From Megalonaias nervosa (lineage: Eukaryota > Mollusca > Bivalvia > Unionida > Unionidae), in NCBI GenBank assembly GCA_016617855.1, contig JAECUM010012890.1, positions 44,033 to 108,032 of the forward strand: a stretch of DNA of 64,000 nt. Reading direction: 5' to 3'. Below the pieces are notes generated by a model. That model searched no databases. It saw only the letters and a list, made by a program, of their open reading frames with translations, and was not told the origin of the DNA. Position 1 is the first letter of the stretch. Each line of letters begins with the position of its first letter. The position numbers were made by a program, and so were the translations under genes. Of the stretch, positions 13,921 to 27,800 are shown one piece after another.

Positions 13921-16204
13921 CACATGCATGAGGGACAGATTATAATTACTTGGAAATCTGTGGAGTAAGAGAGAAAAACAATTTGGGCTTGGTAAAATAT
14001 TGAAACTGAACTTACACCAAGTAACCTGCAAGAACCTGGGTTGTCAAAACGGAATGTGTGCTCTTTCCATGAGTATTTACTAACATTGTTCACAATACCA
14101 ATGATAAACAGTTGCATAGCCTGTGAGGTTCGTAAATTTCTTGGCTAGGAGGCACACACATACTGTGCTCTATTTAATGCTTTGGGGGTTTTTTTCTTCA
14201 TTTTTTTTTTTATAAACCTATCATAAAATTCTGAAAAAGGTTATTTTTAAATATTAAAATGTCTGGAAGCTGCCCTCCCACCCACCCCTTTCTCTCACTG
14301 TGTTGGCTGGGCAGACAGCAGAATAATTGACCAACAGAGAAAGACAGGGATGAATAATAATAAAGTGCCTTTATGGTAAGTTTCCCAAAGCCCCCACACC
14401 ACACCATGTCTCTCTCTGTCTCAGTCTGTCTCTTTAGGCCCAAAATAAAAATCCATTTTAGAAAAAAGAGCATAGCTGATTTTCACCTTTATCTTGTGAC
14501 GATGTCTCTGGACCTGTGAATGATCATAAAGTTAGTCAAATCAAAAAGAGGTTGATGAAGTATATAAACAATTTTATGGTTGGCAACAATGGTAATTAAA
14601 GTATACTAAAGACTTGTATCAACTGTAGATGCATTTTATGTTTGAATTACCTCATATTGGTTCATCATTTCACTTGTTTATATTCCTGGTATGTGAATGA
14701 CTTTGCATTCATTGTTCAAGAAGTTAACTATGCTATGTTCGTAGTTCTTCTACTTTCTTTTCATTCCAGACTCTACTTTCTTCATTTAAACCATATTTCA
14801 TGTTTAATTTATAAGTGTCTTTTATTTATTTAATCAGTATGAATGAAAATATAAGCTGAGAAAATGAAAAGAAGCAACTTGTCAATTTGCAAAGAGGATT
14901 TTGAATAGGCACAAAAGATACAGAACTACATTTTATGGTGGGCACACTGAGCAAGACTGTGAAGAGTTCATTCACTCCATAAATACACAGTTGCCTGTAG
15001 TCCATCTTAACTCCAATGGAAGTGCAAGTATGTGTATTTGTATGTGACATAAATAAAAGATACGTATAATATGTAACACTGTATTTTTCATATACCACTA
15101 GTTGTATAAATATTTCACTAAAAGGAAACTCAGTCAGCCTTGTTTCCTTTTAATACATCTCATGGTAGATCAATGATGCAGCTTAGACACAGAATTACTG
15201 GTGTAGTAGTCAAATTTATCCTCCTTTAAAGTTTTCCCGGGGAAAGAACCACAGTACTTTTTCACTGTACTGGTACTTTGGTAATTTCCTTCAGTAATGA
15301 ATGTACATAAATTCATGAGTAATTTTGTTATGAATTTAATGATATTAAAAATGTGTTTCTATTTTCCTGAGAAAATAGTTCCAAAAATTATGTTTTTTTT
15401 TTAACAAAATAAATGTATTTGTCACAAATGCATTTTGAATACTACAAATATAATTTTGTTTATGATTGTATGCCAACATAGGAGACAAATGGAATGTGGT
15501 GAAGATATCTGGGACACATCAAAATAAAAACAAAAGGAAAACAAAATTCGATTGTTTTAGTAAAAAAAATTTTTCAAGCATATCTTACTGTGTTAAGTAC
15601 ATGTATTCCTTTGTAAGGCAACTGATCATTATAAGATTGTCAGGAGAGTCATTGTTTTCTGTTTGAATTGTACACAGTTTGTATAATTCACCAAATATAT
15701 TCACATTTCATGAGTCAGTGTATTTTATGTTTATTGGTCCTTTCTGATCATTATCTTTCCGGGATGTTAGGATCCCACTCAAAGATTTCCTGCTGATTAT
15801 AGTATAGCTTGTAAACTGTATGCATTGTCAACACTTTCTTGTCACTTTTATTAGCAAGTTCCCAATTGTCAGTTATAGTGTAAGCTTATAAATCCCACTT
15901 TACAGTTTTCTGATGGCAACATTTGCAACAGTGAACATACATATAGCAAATTCATCTACTATAAGGTACTGGCCATTTTACTTTTGAGGGGTATGCAATT
16001 TCTTTATTTCCTTTTATCTATTAATTTGTTTCAGAGAATTTAATGCATATATTATGCTGTTTGAGAACAGGAAATTTACCCCCCAAAGTCACATGCCCAT
16101 GGCCCAGAAAATTAAATTGTTGGTCCCAAATATAATTGTGATATACCAGGGTGGTATGTTAAAAAATACCATGGTACAACATTTTTCTTGGTACCCAGCT
16201 CTAA

Positions 16205-16236
<32 letters not shown>

Positions 16237-16974
16237 TGCACATACACGATTGATCAGATCTCACAGCATGAAGTTCCAGACTTGGAATTTTCGAAGACAG
16301 GCAAGTACAGTTTTCCTAAGTTGCTAGTCTGGGACATACACTTTTTTTCCTACTTTAAAAACGTTGAGCAAGTTTACATTTTCATGCCATAATAGCTTTA
16401 TCAACCTGTATCTGGCCATTCATGGATGCTACTCTTCTCTCTGTACGTATGCATGTTCTAACAAAGCTTGACTGCATATTGGGCAAAGCGACAAAATTAT
16501 TGGCCAATCAAAACATAAAACAAAAAAGCCAGTGAAATTAACATTTGTTTTAAACAATTTTGTTGTATTGTGCTTACGCAAACCAGACCCTGACAAATGA
16601 CTCGTGCCTTGATTTTAATCCAGCAAGTCAGTCCAATTAAATTAATGGACACTTTGGGGATGGTTTTTATTTAAGACAAGAAACACTCATTTTTGGCTTG
16701 AAAGGGCAAGAGTCATGGTCAGAGTACTGGACAAAGGAAATAGTTGTCACAAAACTCATTAGATCTGTGCCACATGCCTGGACTAAACTTTATACATTGC
16801 TTGCATTTGAGACAAAGAAGACAACCAGTTGATTCTGAGGTTTCATGATTAAAGTCAAGGTCTGACTCGAAAGAGAAAAATGGTTTCCACAAAATAACTT
16901 TTGAGTCATATACTCCAAACTATGACCAAACTTTGTGGATGGTTTGTATTTGCAACAGGAAAGGTACCTATTAA
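13921..16974. other. No gene recognised
   Basis: AT-rich. A (CA)n tract lies at 16204-16231. No exon with acceptor, donor and family match was found. Confidence 0.5.
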
Positions 16975-17584
16975 CTCATTAGCCCCTGGAGGTTTTTGTC
17001 ATTTTCACCTGAAATGCGAGTAGGAAACCCATTTTGGAGGCTATTTCTGAATACATCCTAATACATTGACCTCCAAAACATTTTAGGTTAACCTAATACC
17101 TAGTTGTGTTAAAAACATCGTTTTTCATTGGCTATTTCGCCTGAGCATGAGCAGAAGGGTAAAAGCCGGACTTTTTTTTTTTTTTTTGCTTAACGGAGCC
17201 ATCATTTTCGTGTCAAGACCACTCTTTATTCTAAATGCCCATCTTATCCTACTTTTTGCAAAGGTTCACCTGTCTGTGTGCAGTTCAGACCGGTCTGTCT
17301 TAGATCTGAGGCCAAAAAGTCTAAAATCCGGACACAAAATTGGATTCAGACCTCGGGCGAATTTCGGCTGGAAAAAACTCGGGTCCAAAATGTTACCTTT
17401 TTCCCTCTGTATTTTGTAGTGCAGCTAGAACATCCATATTACTTGTTATCATCGTAAAGCTACATCTGTCTACCTTTCTGTAATACCACCCACTTTATTG
17501 TGTCATACATGACCTTGACACTACAGAGCTCAGAAGTAGGCTACCACCTCCTGCCGCGTAAACGCGGTGCCAGGGGTTAATGAG
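16975..17584. mobile_element. piggyBac-like non-autonomous element (MITE) flanked by TTAA
   Basis: The left end reads CTCATTAGCCCCTGG. The right end is its inverted copy CTCATTAACCCCTGG, one difference in 15. Both sides are bounded by TTAA (16971-16974 and 17585-17588), the signature target of piggyBac transposons. The 610-bp interior has no transposase and a higher CpG content than its surroundings. Confidence 0.72.
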
Positions 17585-19378
17585 TTAATATATGGGACAA
17601 TAGGTCATGGTCATTGTGGAGGGGAGGTGGTCTACACAAGTGAATTATTGTGGGATCTTTAAATTGGCTTTTTTTAACAGCCTCAAAATCCAACGACATT
17701 GGAACAACACTAAAATAAAATGTGAAGTAACAATGTTATGAGGAGGCACTACGGCGACATTAATTTGATACAATCTGTTTTTTATTATTGGCCAACACAT
17801 CAGCATCACACTGTGTCATCTGAACAGTTTACATGTACATGCCTTTGTCTTCAAACTAAAATAAGCACCTGTTACATTGCCTGCAGACTATTCAGTTACA
17901 GGTATTAATAGGCTTGTAGGCAGAGGAAGTACACTGCATGTACATAGCTGTTACTAGGGTTGAGATACTACTGATACAAGGTATTAATTTTGTCAGTCAT
18001 TATCACAAATGACACCTCTTACCAGAGTTATGAAATTATATTTTCTGCACATGATTAGACATGGATATCATTATGCAGAATTTAAACATGGATATATGTG
18101 ACAATTGTTATAGTTGGGGTTGGGTGCTCCCAATGATTTATTTAAACTATTTTAGAAGTCCCAGCCAGGCTGTTCTGTTGGAAGTTAAATTTAGCGAAAG
18201 ATAGATGTAAAGCTGCGAGTCCATAGTCAGGAATGCTGATGGTTTGATGGTTAAATATACAGAAAAGGTTGAAATTCAATGAATAACAATTTAATAACAG
18301 TTCAGTAATCAAATGACTCAAATTTCCAATTACACTCCTTCCGCTTGACCCATTAATAAGCATATTGCATCACTTGATTAACAGTGTGAGATTGATTTCC
18401 ACCTGCCCTTGTATTTCTACTCATCTGGTGTATCCTTTCTCTCTCCTATTTCTCCCAATTCCTTCTCTTCCTCCTTGACTTTTCTCCAGATTCCTTCCCC
18501 TCATCCTCAACTTTCTCTAGACTCCTTCCCCTCCTGCTCCACTTTCTCTCCTGAGACTACCCTTCTGTCGACTTTGACTGTCACGACTACAGTCTCAATT
18601 CCTTCTCCAACTCTTGACTTGGGACCCAATGGAACCTGAAGTTCTGTGTCCCCTAAAAAGCTTCCTTTTTGAAGCTTTGTCTTTCCTTAGAATCTACCTC
18701 TAAGTTTTGCCACCAAACTACGACTGGCTTCTTCCTCGGAGTAAACCCTATTGATCTGCAATCCTTTCAGGCGAATACTACATTTTCTTTTACAAGTTTG
18801 GAAAGTATCATTCGGGTCTGAATTGTAATCACACCCTCTATCTCAATTCCAATTGGATATCGCTGTGAACCGATCCAATCAAACTTAGCGGACAGTGTCC
18901 CTCTCGCTGTCTGTCAACGTGGACGAATACGAATATGCCCCGTTCACCCTGTGGGCTTCCTTTTTATCCTAAACTAACCTTTTAACACATAGATGTGATA
19001 ACGGCAAGCTTTTGTTATGTCGTGCGATCTATGGCCTTTTGCCAATTCAAGCATCCGGTCTTTGGCTGGTCAAGGTAACCTTGCATAAGAGTTCAACACT
19101 AACCCCGCTGCAATCTTTAGACATCAAACACATGGCCGCGGTAATATTCCCAAGACATGTAGGTTATAGCTTATACATGTACATGACTTTATTGCTGGGG
19201 CTTAGAAAAACGCGACAGTATCAGTTAGCAGCATTTAAACATGGACATCAGTTTGCGGCATTTAAAGTTTTGATCTGGTGTTTTATGGCACATCAGCACA
19301 AACAGGTTATTTAATGTTGAAGCAGTTAGATTAAAGTGCCTTGCCCTAAGACTCACCATCTTAGCCAACAATGGCTTA
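17585..19378. other. No gene; CpG-richer unidentified stretch and a dispersed-repeat copy
   Basis: 18400-19320 is richer in C and CpG than its surroundings but shows no family match. 19270-19370 is similar to 20525-20600 (TTTATGG, CACAAA, GTGAATAAAGTGC-type blocks), indicating a dispersed repeat. Confidence 0.35.
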
Positions 19379-20394
19379 CAGACCTGCCAACCCTACTGAA
19401 AAGATTGTGAAAATCCCAATTTATGGACCTATCTCCCAATTCCCCGATTTTTCAACTCCCTGAGAAAACAAAACATTTATTTTTTTTTTGTTTTTTACAA
19501 AAACATCATTTTCTGTTTCCCTGTGTCTGTTTCTGGTTTTTCTGTGTCTGGTATGTTTCTTAGTACTTTACCATATCCGGCTTGATTTCCGGTTTTCATC
19601 TGCCAATACAAAGAGATTGTCTCACAGTGTGGTTCTCTTTATCTGACCCCATCAGCAAATCTCAGCATCATAATGGATAAGTTTCTCAGCAAGAAGCAAA
19701 AAAGAAGAAGACAAGGAAGTAACTGATGACTTTTCACCAGCCAAGAAAAAGAAATGGGACCAAAAATATAGGAGTGATTGGGAGAATCCACTGATGATCG
19801 GCTCTTTCCACATTCAATTCTACATCAAAATTGTAGATTTGGTAAAGCTGAAACTCTCTATGCAGATCATCAGTGTTGATTCCTTCCATTTGGTTGGAGA
19901 AAAAGGCCAGGTCCTTAAATGATACTACAGATTGTTTAGACACATCTGCAATGCTTGCATGAATAAGTAAGTCACCCTTTAGTGGGTTGCTCTCAGGAAA
20001 AAAAGGATGGATCTGGCCAGCTGTTGTTTCCAACCCTTGGGAGAGTAATGCTATCAGTACTTTCAATACTTCACAGCAACAGCAATGCTGAGAGAACATT
20101 CTCAATTGTTAGAAAAAAACAGAACCAGCCAAAGACTCAGCCTGTCAGTATCAACCCTGGAAGCTATTCTTGTTAGCAGATTTGGCACCCAAGGACAAAT
20201 AAATCATGAAATTTTGCAGAAATGCAATTCTGCAACATACAGTGGACTGAAATAACACAAGCAAACATCTTTATCATGATATATACACCTTACTCAGAAG
20301 TTGTACCTCCTGATTTTTTACCCTGCCTCCTGATTTTTAATGATGATTTGGGGGCAAATTCCTGATTTTGATTTTTTCAGTGTTGGCAGGTCTG
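19379..20394 (+). mobile_element. hAT-like element with CAGACCTGCCAAC ends and C-terminal transposase remnant
   Basis: The ends CAGACCTGCCAAC are inverted (19379 onward and 20382-20394). The flanking hexamers GGCTTA and GACCTA are alike at four of six positions and read as a decayed target duplication. Inside, on the + strand at about 20050-20130, MLSVLSILHSNSNAERTFSI followed by VRKKQ matches the C-terminal dimerisation segment of hAT transposases (SNA-ER-FS pattern). 1016 bp, inactive. Confidence 0.68.
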
Positions 20395-20402
20395 GACCTA
20401 TC

Positions 20403-20510
20403 AGATTGTAGGTTAGAATATGTACCCTTTCAAGTCATTAGGACTCATACAAGGATAGATTGTAGGTTAGAATATGTACCCTTTCAAGTCATTAGGACTC
20501 ATACAAGGAC
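20403..20510. repeat. 54-bp tandem duplication
   Basis: Two nearly identical copies of a unit starting AGATTGTAGGTTAGAATATG, immediately outside the right end of the hAT-like element. Confidence 0.85.
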
Positions 20511-20519
20511 AAGACAGGT

Positions 20520-22100
20520 TCATTTAGTGCTTTATGGTACAGGAACACAAAGGAGGTGATTTAATGCTAAAACAATGTGAATAAAGTGCATTGCACCAGA
20601 ATACACTGTATTATCTATTTTTTAGTAATCAAACCTGAACCCTTTCTGGCTTGAATCTGGTGCCTCATCTGTTGAGACACATAAGGGCCATTTTTGTCCC
20701 CTTTTTCTGAACAGCTTAATTGCTTTGGAAAGTGTACACTAGACTTGTTGGACAATATATAGTTGGATTGCAGGCCTGTCATTTTTGGCTTAATTGACAC
20801 ATATGTTTTTAAAAAAATGTCTTTTTATGCAATTTGACCAAATTGACTTGATGCTTTAACCTTTCAATGGAATACATGTATTGGTAATGATCTAACCCAT
20901 GACAGAGTAGGTATTGATAAAACCTCATCTTAAATGTATGGTGTTCATGAAGTGTCATCTGGAGGCTTGAAATTACATGTAGCAGTGGTCTGAGATCCAG
21001 TACCGTGTAAATTCCATTGTTGGCTTGTAAATGTTTCCAGTGTGTAATGTGTTGGATCAGTTAGATTGAGATCATTTCTGACACACCATTATCAAATATA
21101 TCCTTGGCCAAAAATTGTATAGCTTAGACTTTCAGAGTTCTGGTAGATTGAGTACTATTGGATAGAATGTACACGATCACATTTTTGAATTAAATCATGA
21201 TGGACTGTTTTGTAGTTGGAGCACTTGAACTGCTTTAATATCTTATGACTGACATTAAATAGGCAGCTGGAGAATGGGGAATTTGTGAAGGTCTCCAGAT
21301 GAATGACACATCAGGAATTTGTTCCATTTCTTAAATTTGTCAACAGCTGACAATAAAAACAGCATTATTAAAATATCATGTTTTTCAGTAAAAATCACAA
21401 ACTCAAAGATTAGTGATAATTTTTAAAAATAATATCAATTATACATTTGAAGAAACATTTTATGAACAAGTCACAGTGCAGTCATTACATTTCATACACG
21501 TCTGAACCTGCAATAGTAATTCGAGGACTTGCCACTAACGAGAAATCACTGTTCATGGACCATATTTTCAGTGCTATGTATATTTAATTTGCATTGTTTG
21601 TGTTTGTTAGGGTTTTTAAAGTTTTTTTATTATTTGATTATAAGATAGTGTAATGTGACATTGTATGTTGGATTTAACCTTTTCCAAAATCAAGTTAAAT
21701 TTCTACTTGACCTGAATTATTGATTTTTTTATTCTGTAAACAACTAATACATAGCTGAATATATTCTCCATGTGTATGGGTTTAATATTGGAATCATTAT
21801 TATAGAAGTAAACATTTATTTGGGTCTGGATCTAGGTTATTGGAATTCTATAAATATGCCTGGCCTGCCTGATATATTCCGTATCCTATATTATAATTTT
21901 AACAACAGACCTAATTATAGCTAAGATTTTATTTTGTAAGCAATAAGAAGTTTCTAGAAGGTTACTTTCCATTAGGTGATAGTTTTGGGTTTTTTTTTTT
22001 AGAAAATACTAATTGTGACCCAAATTAGCACATTGTGACCCAATTGTTACTGGAAAAATTATTCATTTGTGCTTTAAGATCTTAGCAGAATCAGTTGTAT
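20520..22100. other. No gene recognised
   Basis: AT-rich; no exon or complete element. The dispersed-repeat copy at 20525-20600 pairs with 19270-19370. Confidence 0.5.
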
Positions 22101-22520
22101 TATTGTTGTGTCCAGAAATTCATTTGGACTGGAATTTGTGATTATAATGTGGATGTACAAAATGCTCTTCAAAAATAACATTGTTTTGACACAGAGGAAT
22201 TTATATTGAAATATCAAACAGTATTTAATTCTTGGATTGTATTATTGTGATCCAGCAAAGGACTGTTGGTACATCAACATGACATTGGCCACCACAGGCA
22301 CATCAACACCTTCATCATAGGATTTAATTTGGATTTCCACCAAAGTTTATTTAGAACTTTAATTATTAGTATTTGTGTCTGTAATTTTAGGATTATTTGG
22401 GATTTAATTTGCAATACATAAGTTATTTTTTGTTGGTTTTGTTTTACATTTTCACTTTGCATTCTAGGAAAATAAATTATTTGTTGAATTTTACAAAGCT
22501 TGTTGCTTCATGAACATTTG
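22100..22520. repeat. Dispersed repeat copy (pairs with 42680-42970)
   Basis: Shares blocks such as GCACATCAACAC, TTTGCATTCT-type sequence, AAATTATTTG and TGAATTTTAC in the same order with 42680-42970, suggesting two copies of one interspersed element. Confidence 0.5.
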
Positions 22521-22703
22521 TGTTATTTTTTCCTACATATTTGAATATATACATTTACTGTTGTGATTGTTTATTATAATATCCATTTTTCTGCTGTATG
22601 TAAAATAAACAGAATGAGATACAAGAACTGAATTTTTGGATCTTGCAGTACTCAAGATTAATGGCCATTAAACTTAATGTAATATTTCCTGTTCTATTAT
22701 CAG

Positions 22704-22854
22704 TTCTGAGTGGAAACCTTATGGAAGTTACATTGGCGTGCGACCTGCAGATTGTGGATCTACTCTGATTTATGCAGCCAGACTGGTGAAACCAGGGACC
22801 CTGACGTTCATTTATCAACAAACTGCTCACCAAATAGCATATATCCATTTCACA
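22704..22854 (+). CDS. ELAPOR: ELAPOR-like exon a (N-terminal extracellular domain)
   Basis: Exon of 151 nt after a tattatcag acceptor, ending at an ACA|gtgagt donor. It enters in phase 2 (one base completes a codon from a missing upstream exon) and leaves in phase 0. It encodes SSEWKPYGSYIGVRPADCGS and continues to a FIYQQTAHQIAYIHFT end. This matches the vertebrate segment that starts SSKWVPRGDYIA and ends EFF. The upstream partner exon, expected to carry the signal peptide and the first cysteine module, was not found in 1-22703. Confidence 0.9.
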
Positions 22855-24839
22855 GTGAGTTTCAGAGTTCAGTTTGCTGGAGAGTCATCTTTATGTATTG
22901 GCTTGCACATTCTGACTTGGCAGTATTGTTACAACTTGTTATGAAAGATCAGAGTTTTTTTAATTCACTTGGTCACAAATGCAAGTGAGCGTTTTCTTTC
23001 AGATTTGTTAAAATGATAGCGATCTGCTATCAGATATGACCACTGTTACTAAAAATAGAAAAACCTTTAAGGACTTGCTCAAAAACTGCTTAATGGAATT
23101 TAACCGGTTTTGACAGAAAGCATCATGGCATGAAATGACCAATTTTGACAGAAAACATCATGGCATGAAACGGCTACTTTTAACAGAAAGCATCATGGCA
23201 TGAAATGGCCAGTTTTGACAGAAAGCATCATGGCATGAAATGGCCTTTTTTGACCGAAAGCATCATGGCATGCATCTTTGCTAACCAAGGTTCCAATATA
23301 ATGACCCTATCTACACCTTGGCACATTGAGCAGACATTTCTGTGAATTTCATTGGATGTGGCCAATCTAATTTAAGTTGTTCATATTTGAGCAGTATTCC
23401 TACATGATCGAGACAAGGGGAGCACACAATTTGAATGGACTAATAAATAAGTAATTTTCCACTGCCAGTCTGTGTTTGTACAAATACCTTTCACTCAAAT
23501 ACACTTATAATGGCTTTGCACTGCTATGTAGTCATACTTTCGATGTTAAGCTTACAAAGTATCCTTTTTAAGTCAGTTGCCTCCACCATTTCTGGCCGAT
23601 GTACAATGCACTGCTGTTAAACATTATTGGCTCAACATGCTAATGGAGGCAACTCATGACATCCAGTAGATAACAAAGCACTAAAATATGTGCTTGATCC
23701 ACCAAGGTGTAGGTAGGGTTAGTGCATCAGAACCTTGGCTTGCAAAGATGCATGGCATGGAATGGCCAATTTTGATAGTACCTTGGCTTGAAGGCCATTT
23801 AGGTCTCTACAGGTATGCAAATTCACTCTAATATGGAGAAAAACATTTAAACAATGATTTTTTTTAAAAATGAAAAGACTTTTTCAAAGTTTGACAGAAA
23901 GTATCCACACATAAAACTTTTTTCAAATTGGTATAAATGATATTTATCTGGAAACACATAGCAACTATTACAGCAAAAAATAGACCAACCTTATCCTAAA
24001 AACTGCAAAATAGAATTTTACCAAATTTGACAAAAACAGCATGACATAAAGGCTGTTTAATTTACAAATGATGCCAATCTGTTTTCAAATATAGCCACTG
24101 TTATTAACAAAAGAAAAATCTTTGAACATTTCTAAGCAACTGCAAAACATTGGGATCAAATTTTCTCAGCTAGCCTCCCAAGTTTGTACAAATGATGCTG
24201 ATCTGGCATTAAACTTAGTTAAAAATAAAAAACAAAATCTAAAAGGACATCTTCTCAGGGTCTTTCATTTTTTTGCACAAATAAAACTTTTCTGTTATCC
24301 ATGATGGCCATTGTTAATAAAAATAGAAAAATCTATAAATGGCATCATCACGCTAACTGGTCCAAAAATAAATTTAAAATTCCAAGCTAAATTCCAAATG
24401 ACAGCCACTTCTGTTTTACAAAATAAGCAACAGAAAGTACTGAATTTACACTGAAATGTGAACAGTGTACTTAATCCTTAAGTATTAACAGCCTAGTCAT
24501 GAGGCTGAGTATGCACAACTTTGAAATAATTAAATTTTGACTCTCTGAGGGACTGACCATTTTTATGGGGCTAGAATGTTCTTTCTGACATGAATATTTT
24601 ATGTTCATTTATTACAAGATAAATTTGTTTCAAGTATAATAAGGGATAGAATAGTCATTTTATAATACAGATCAGAGTACAACAAGCAGTTAATCCCATT
24701 AAACCCACACCATCATCCCCTTTTAGAAGATTAAATGGTCTCTCCCAAATAAAGACAAGGGTTAGCATCAAAAGATGATGTTAATTTGAGCTTGGGAAAG
24801 CTGCGTTTCTATCACACAAAGTCATCTGACTTGGCATGC

Positions 24840-24888
<49 letters not shown>

Positions 24889-27800
24889 CAGGGGTTATAG
24901 TAAACCATGCCAATTTTATCTAGACCACATCCACTCAGCAGTGGTCATCAGATGTTTATCAGTGAGAGTGTGCAGAGCTGTTCTCTATGAGACATAGGAA
25001 CTCCATCAGGACACATGGATAGATAGTGGAGTTTTGAGTCTTATTTAATCCTCTCCACCCTTACCATGAAGTGTAGAGAATCAAAAAATCGTATGAGCTG
25101 TACTTCACTTTTTTCTCTACACAATAAATTTCTGAGCATTGGATTTCGACCAAATTTAACATGCAGCATGCTGCTGGTAAGACTCTCTGAGTTTGATGTC
25201 AACATTCTGCATCATTGTTCAAACGAATTATGGCCTCAAATTGTCAGATCCACACATATTCCATGAATATTCATTATTTTATATCAACAAGATCTGATAT
25301 TCTCTTTGATTTTTGTGAGACATTGATTGAATTTGATAATCAGTATTCTGTGTTTAGTGGAGTTGTATATCCCAATTGTTGAACATACCCATATTAATTT
25401 CTACAGTACAGTGTGACCCCACTATAGCACGCTCCGTTATAACACTAATTCGGATATAACACAGTCGTGGTGTGGCTTCCGAAATTTCATGTACATGTAT
25501 TTTTCTCATACACAAAAAAAATTTCTTTCTTAAAAGTATGAAAATAACAAAAAAAAGTTTATCATTTTAAGGAAGAGATGGCGTATGAATAATACAAGAC
25601 GATCGTGGCATGGCTCCTGAAATTTTATATGCATTTTTCTCATACATGAAAAAATAGTTTTCTTCTTAAAAGTACGAAAAATAACGTGTAAAAAGTTTAT
25701 TCAGGAATTGCGCAGGGCTTTGCCAGTGTCGCAAATTGCGATTATTTTTTTTTCCCCTTATTGGCTGCAAAATATGCCATCTGGTGATTTTTTTATAGGT
25801 GGCATTGTTGGTGTTTAAACTTGTATATACAACCATTGGTTTGGAGTGGAGAAATTCAGAGGTCCCATGAAAGGAAGCCGCAAAGTTGATATAAAATATA
25901 CTGAAATTTATATATTGTTACATAAACAAATTCTTTGTCCATATTGACAAACCATCTTAACAGTGCATAGTTATATTATAATCCGCTTATGTTGACATCT
26001 AGCATGAGTACTGTATGTTTTGAGATATCCGCTTTTTTCAAATTTACATTTCTGGTAGCGGCGATCAATCGGACGAGGCATTATCTCATAATCTATCTTT
26101 CGTCGGATTTTCAGCTGCTCGCTAGTAATTAATACATTTACACAGACTGTCATTTATATGTGGATGGTAAGTAAAATTCCTCTTCTTTTCACTCAGAATT
26201 AAATCCTTCAGAACATTCATATTTTCTGTAGTAGTCCCTGTCTTCAGACCAGAACACCTGCATCACTATCGTTGATTGACCCTTTCTTTAAATTTCTGAC
26301 ACATGCATGGAAGGCAGCATCACTCCACTACAACAAATGTAAAAGCAACAAAAAAAAAAAAAAAAAAACAAGCTCTCACTTGTTTATTCAATAGGCAGAG
26401 AGGAACAGTAACTACAATTGACCATACAACAGCCAATTCATTTTTTTAAAAAAATGTACCCTGATAAAATAGGAGCTGAAATTTCAAAGAAAACATTACC
26501 TTTGAAGCACCGATTGTTATGAAAACATACTAAGCAAATGAGTAACTCACTCTGTCTGCGTGAGTTCGAGTCCAGGCTCGGCTAACGTGGGTACGTGAGA
26601 AAGCCTGACAGTAACTTCTTGTGGGTCGGTGGTTCTTCCCGGGATTTTCCAGGGTTCTTCCTCCACCATTAATACTGGCCGCCATGTATAGCCTATCTTG
26701 TGCTGAAAAATGGCATTAAACCCTGTAACAACAACAACAACAACAACAGCAAATGAGTAAAAAGTCAGTCTCAATCATGCAATACAATTTTTTGATGTTG
26801 CCGCCACAATAAGAAATGGGCATTTGTTTGGTTCTCCAAAGCTGTCCTTTAGCGGTGACTTCAATAATGCATGCAAAGAAAGCCGACTACAATCTTCAAT
26901 AAAAACAAAGAACCTTTCTTCAAAGGAAGTCAGTACCGAACTTAAATGAAAGAAGTGGAATCTGATGGATTGTTCCATCTTCCAACGTGACTGAACACTT
27001 TTACTGTGCCGTGAAAATTTCCTTTTTACAGGAAAAAAGTTTATGCTTATGAACTCTACCAACGGGGCTTAAAACACAAACTTTTACCAACTTGGGACGT
27101 ACTGAAAAGTAAATGTGCTTCATCATTCATTATGTGATTGTGCTATTTTTTTCCACTGAATTCAGACCTATTTGACCTGTGACAAAATTATTGAATATTT
27201 TAAATCTATTTGTGTGCATATTTTCGATAGAATTACTTGTATTGTGGATTCAGTGTATATGACGTGATTCGTGGGTGAGTACACAGTGTTGATACTTTAT
27301 TTATTGCTATACATTAGACATGTATATATAAACAGTATACATGTATATGTACCAATGCGTAGTTCTCTGAATAAAGTAAAATATTATATATGCCATCTCT
27401 GTTTTCATTACATGTGTATTTCTCCTTTAATATGCATTGATATAAGAAGATAACAGTGCTATGAAGCACATATTTTTGCGCCCACATTTATTGCCTAACA
27501 CCCCCCCCCCCACCGCCGCATATTTTCGGGTACATGCGTCATTTTCTTCAGCTAACTGACCTGGTTGCTTATAAGACGGTTTGGTTTATAACACGGTCGG
27601 GTTCTATGGCTCCCAACTACCGTGTTATAGCGGGGTTACACTGTACTTCCTTAAAACTATTATTGAATTTCAAGCCGAGTTGAACATACCCATATTAATT
27701 TCTACAGTACTTCCTTACAACTACTATTGAGCTGGTATGCTGCTAGATTTTTATGTTGCATTACTTGAATTTGATTTTAATCTTTTTGTGTCATTGTATT

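Noticed and set aside
26775..27062. Transposase frame inside the Tigger-like element
   Set aside because: The 95-codon minus-strand frame shows no DDE or helix-turn-helix resemblance that I can recognise.
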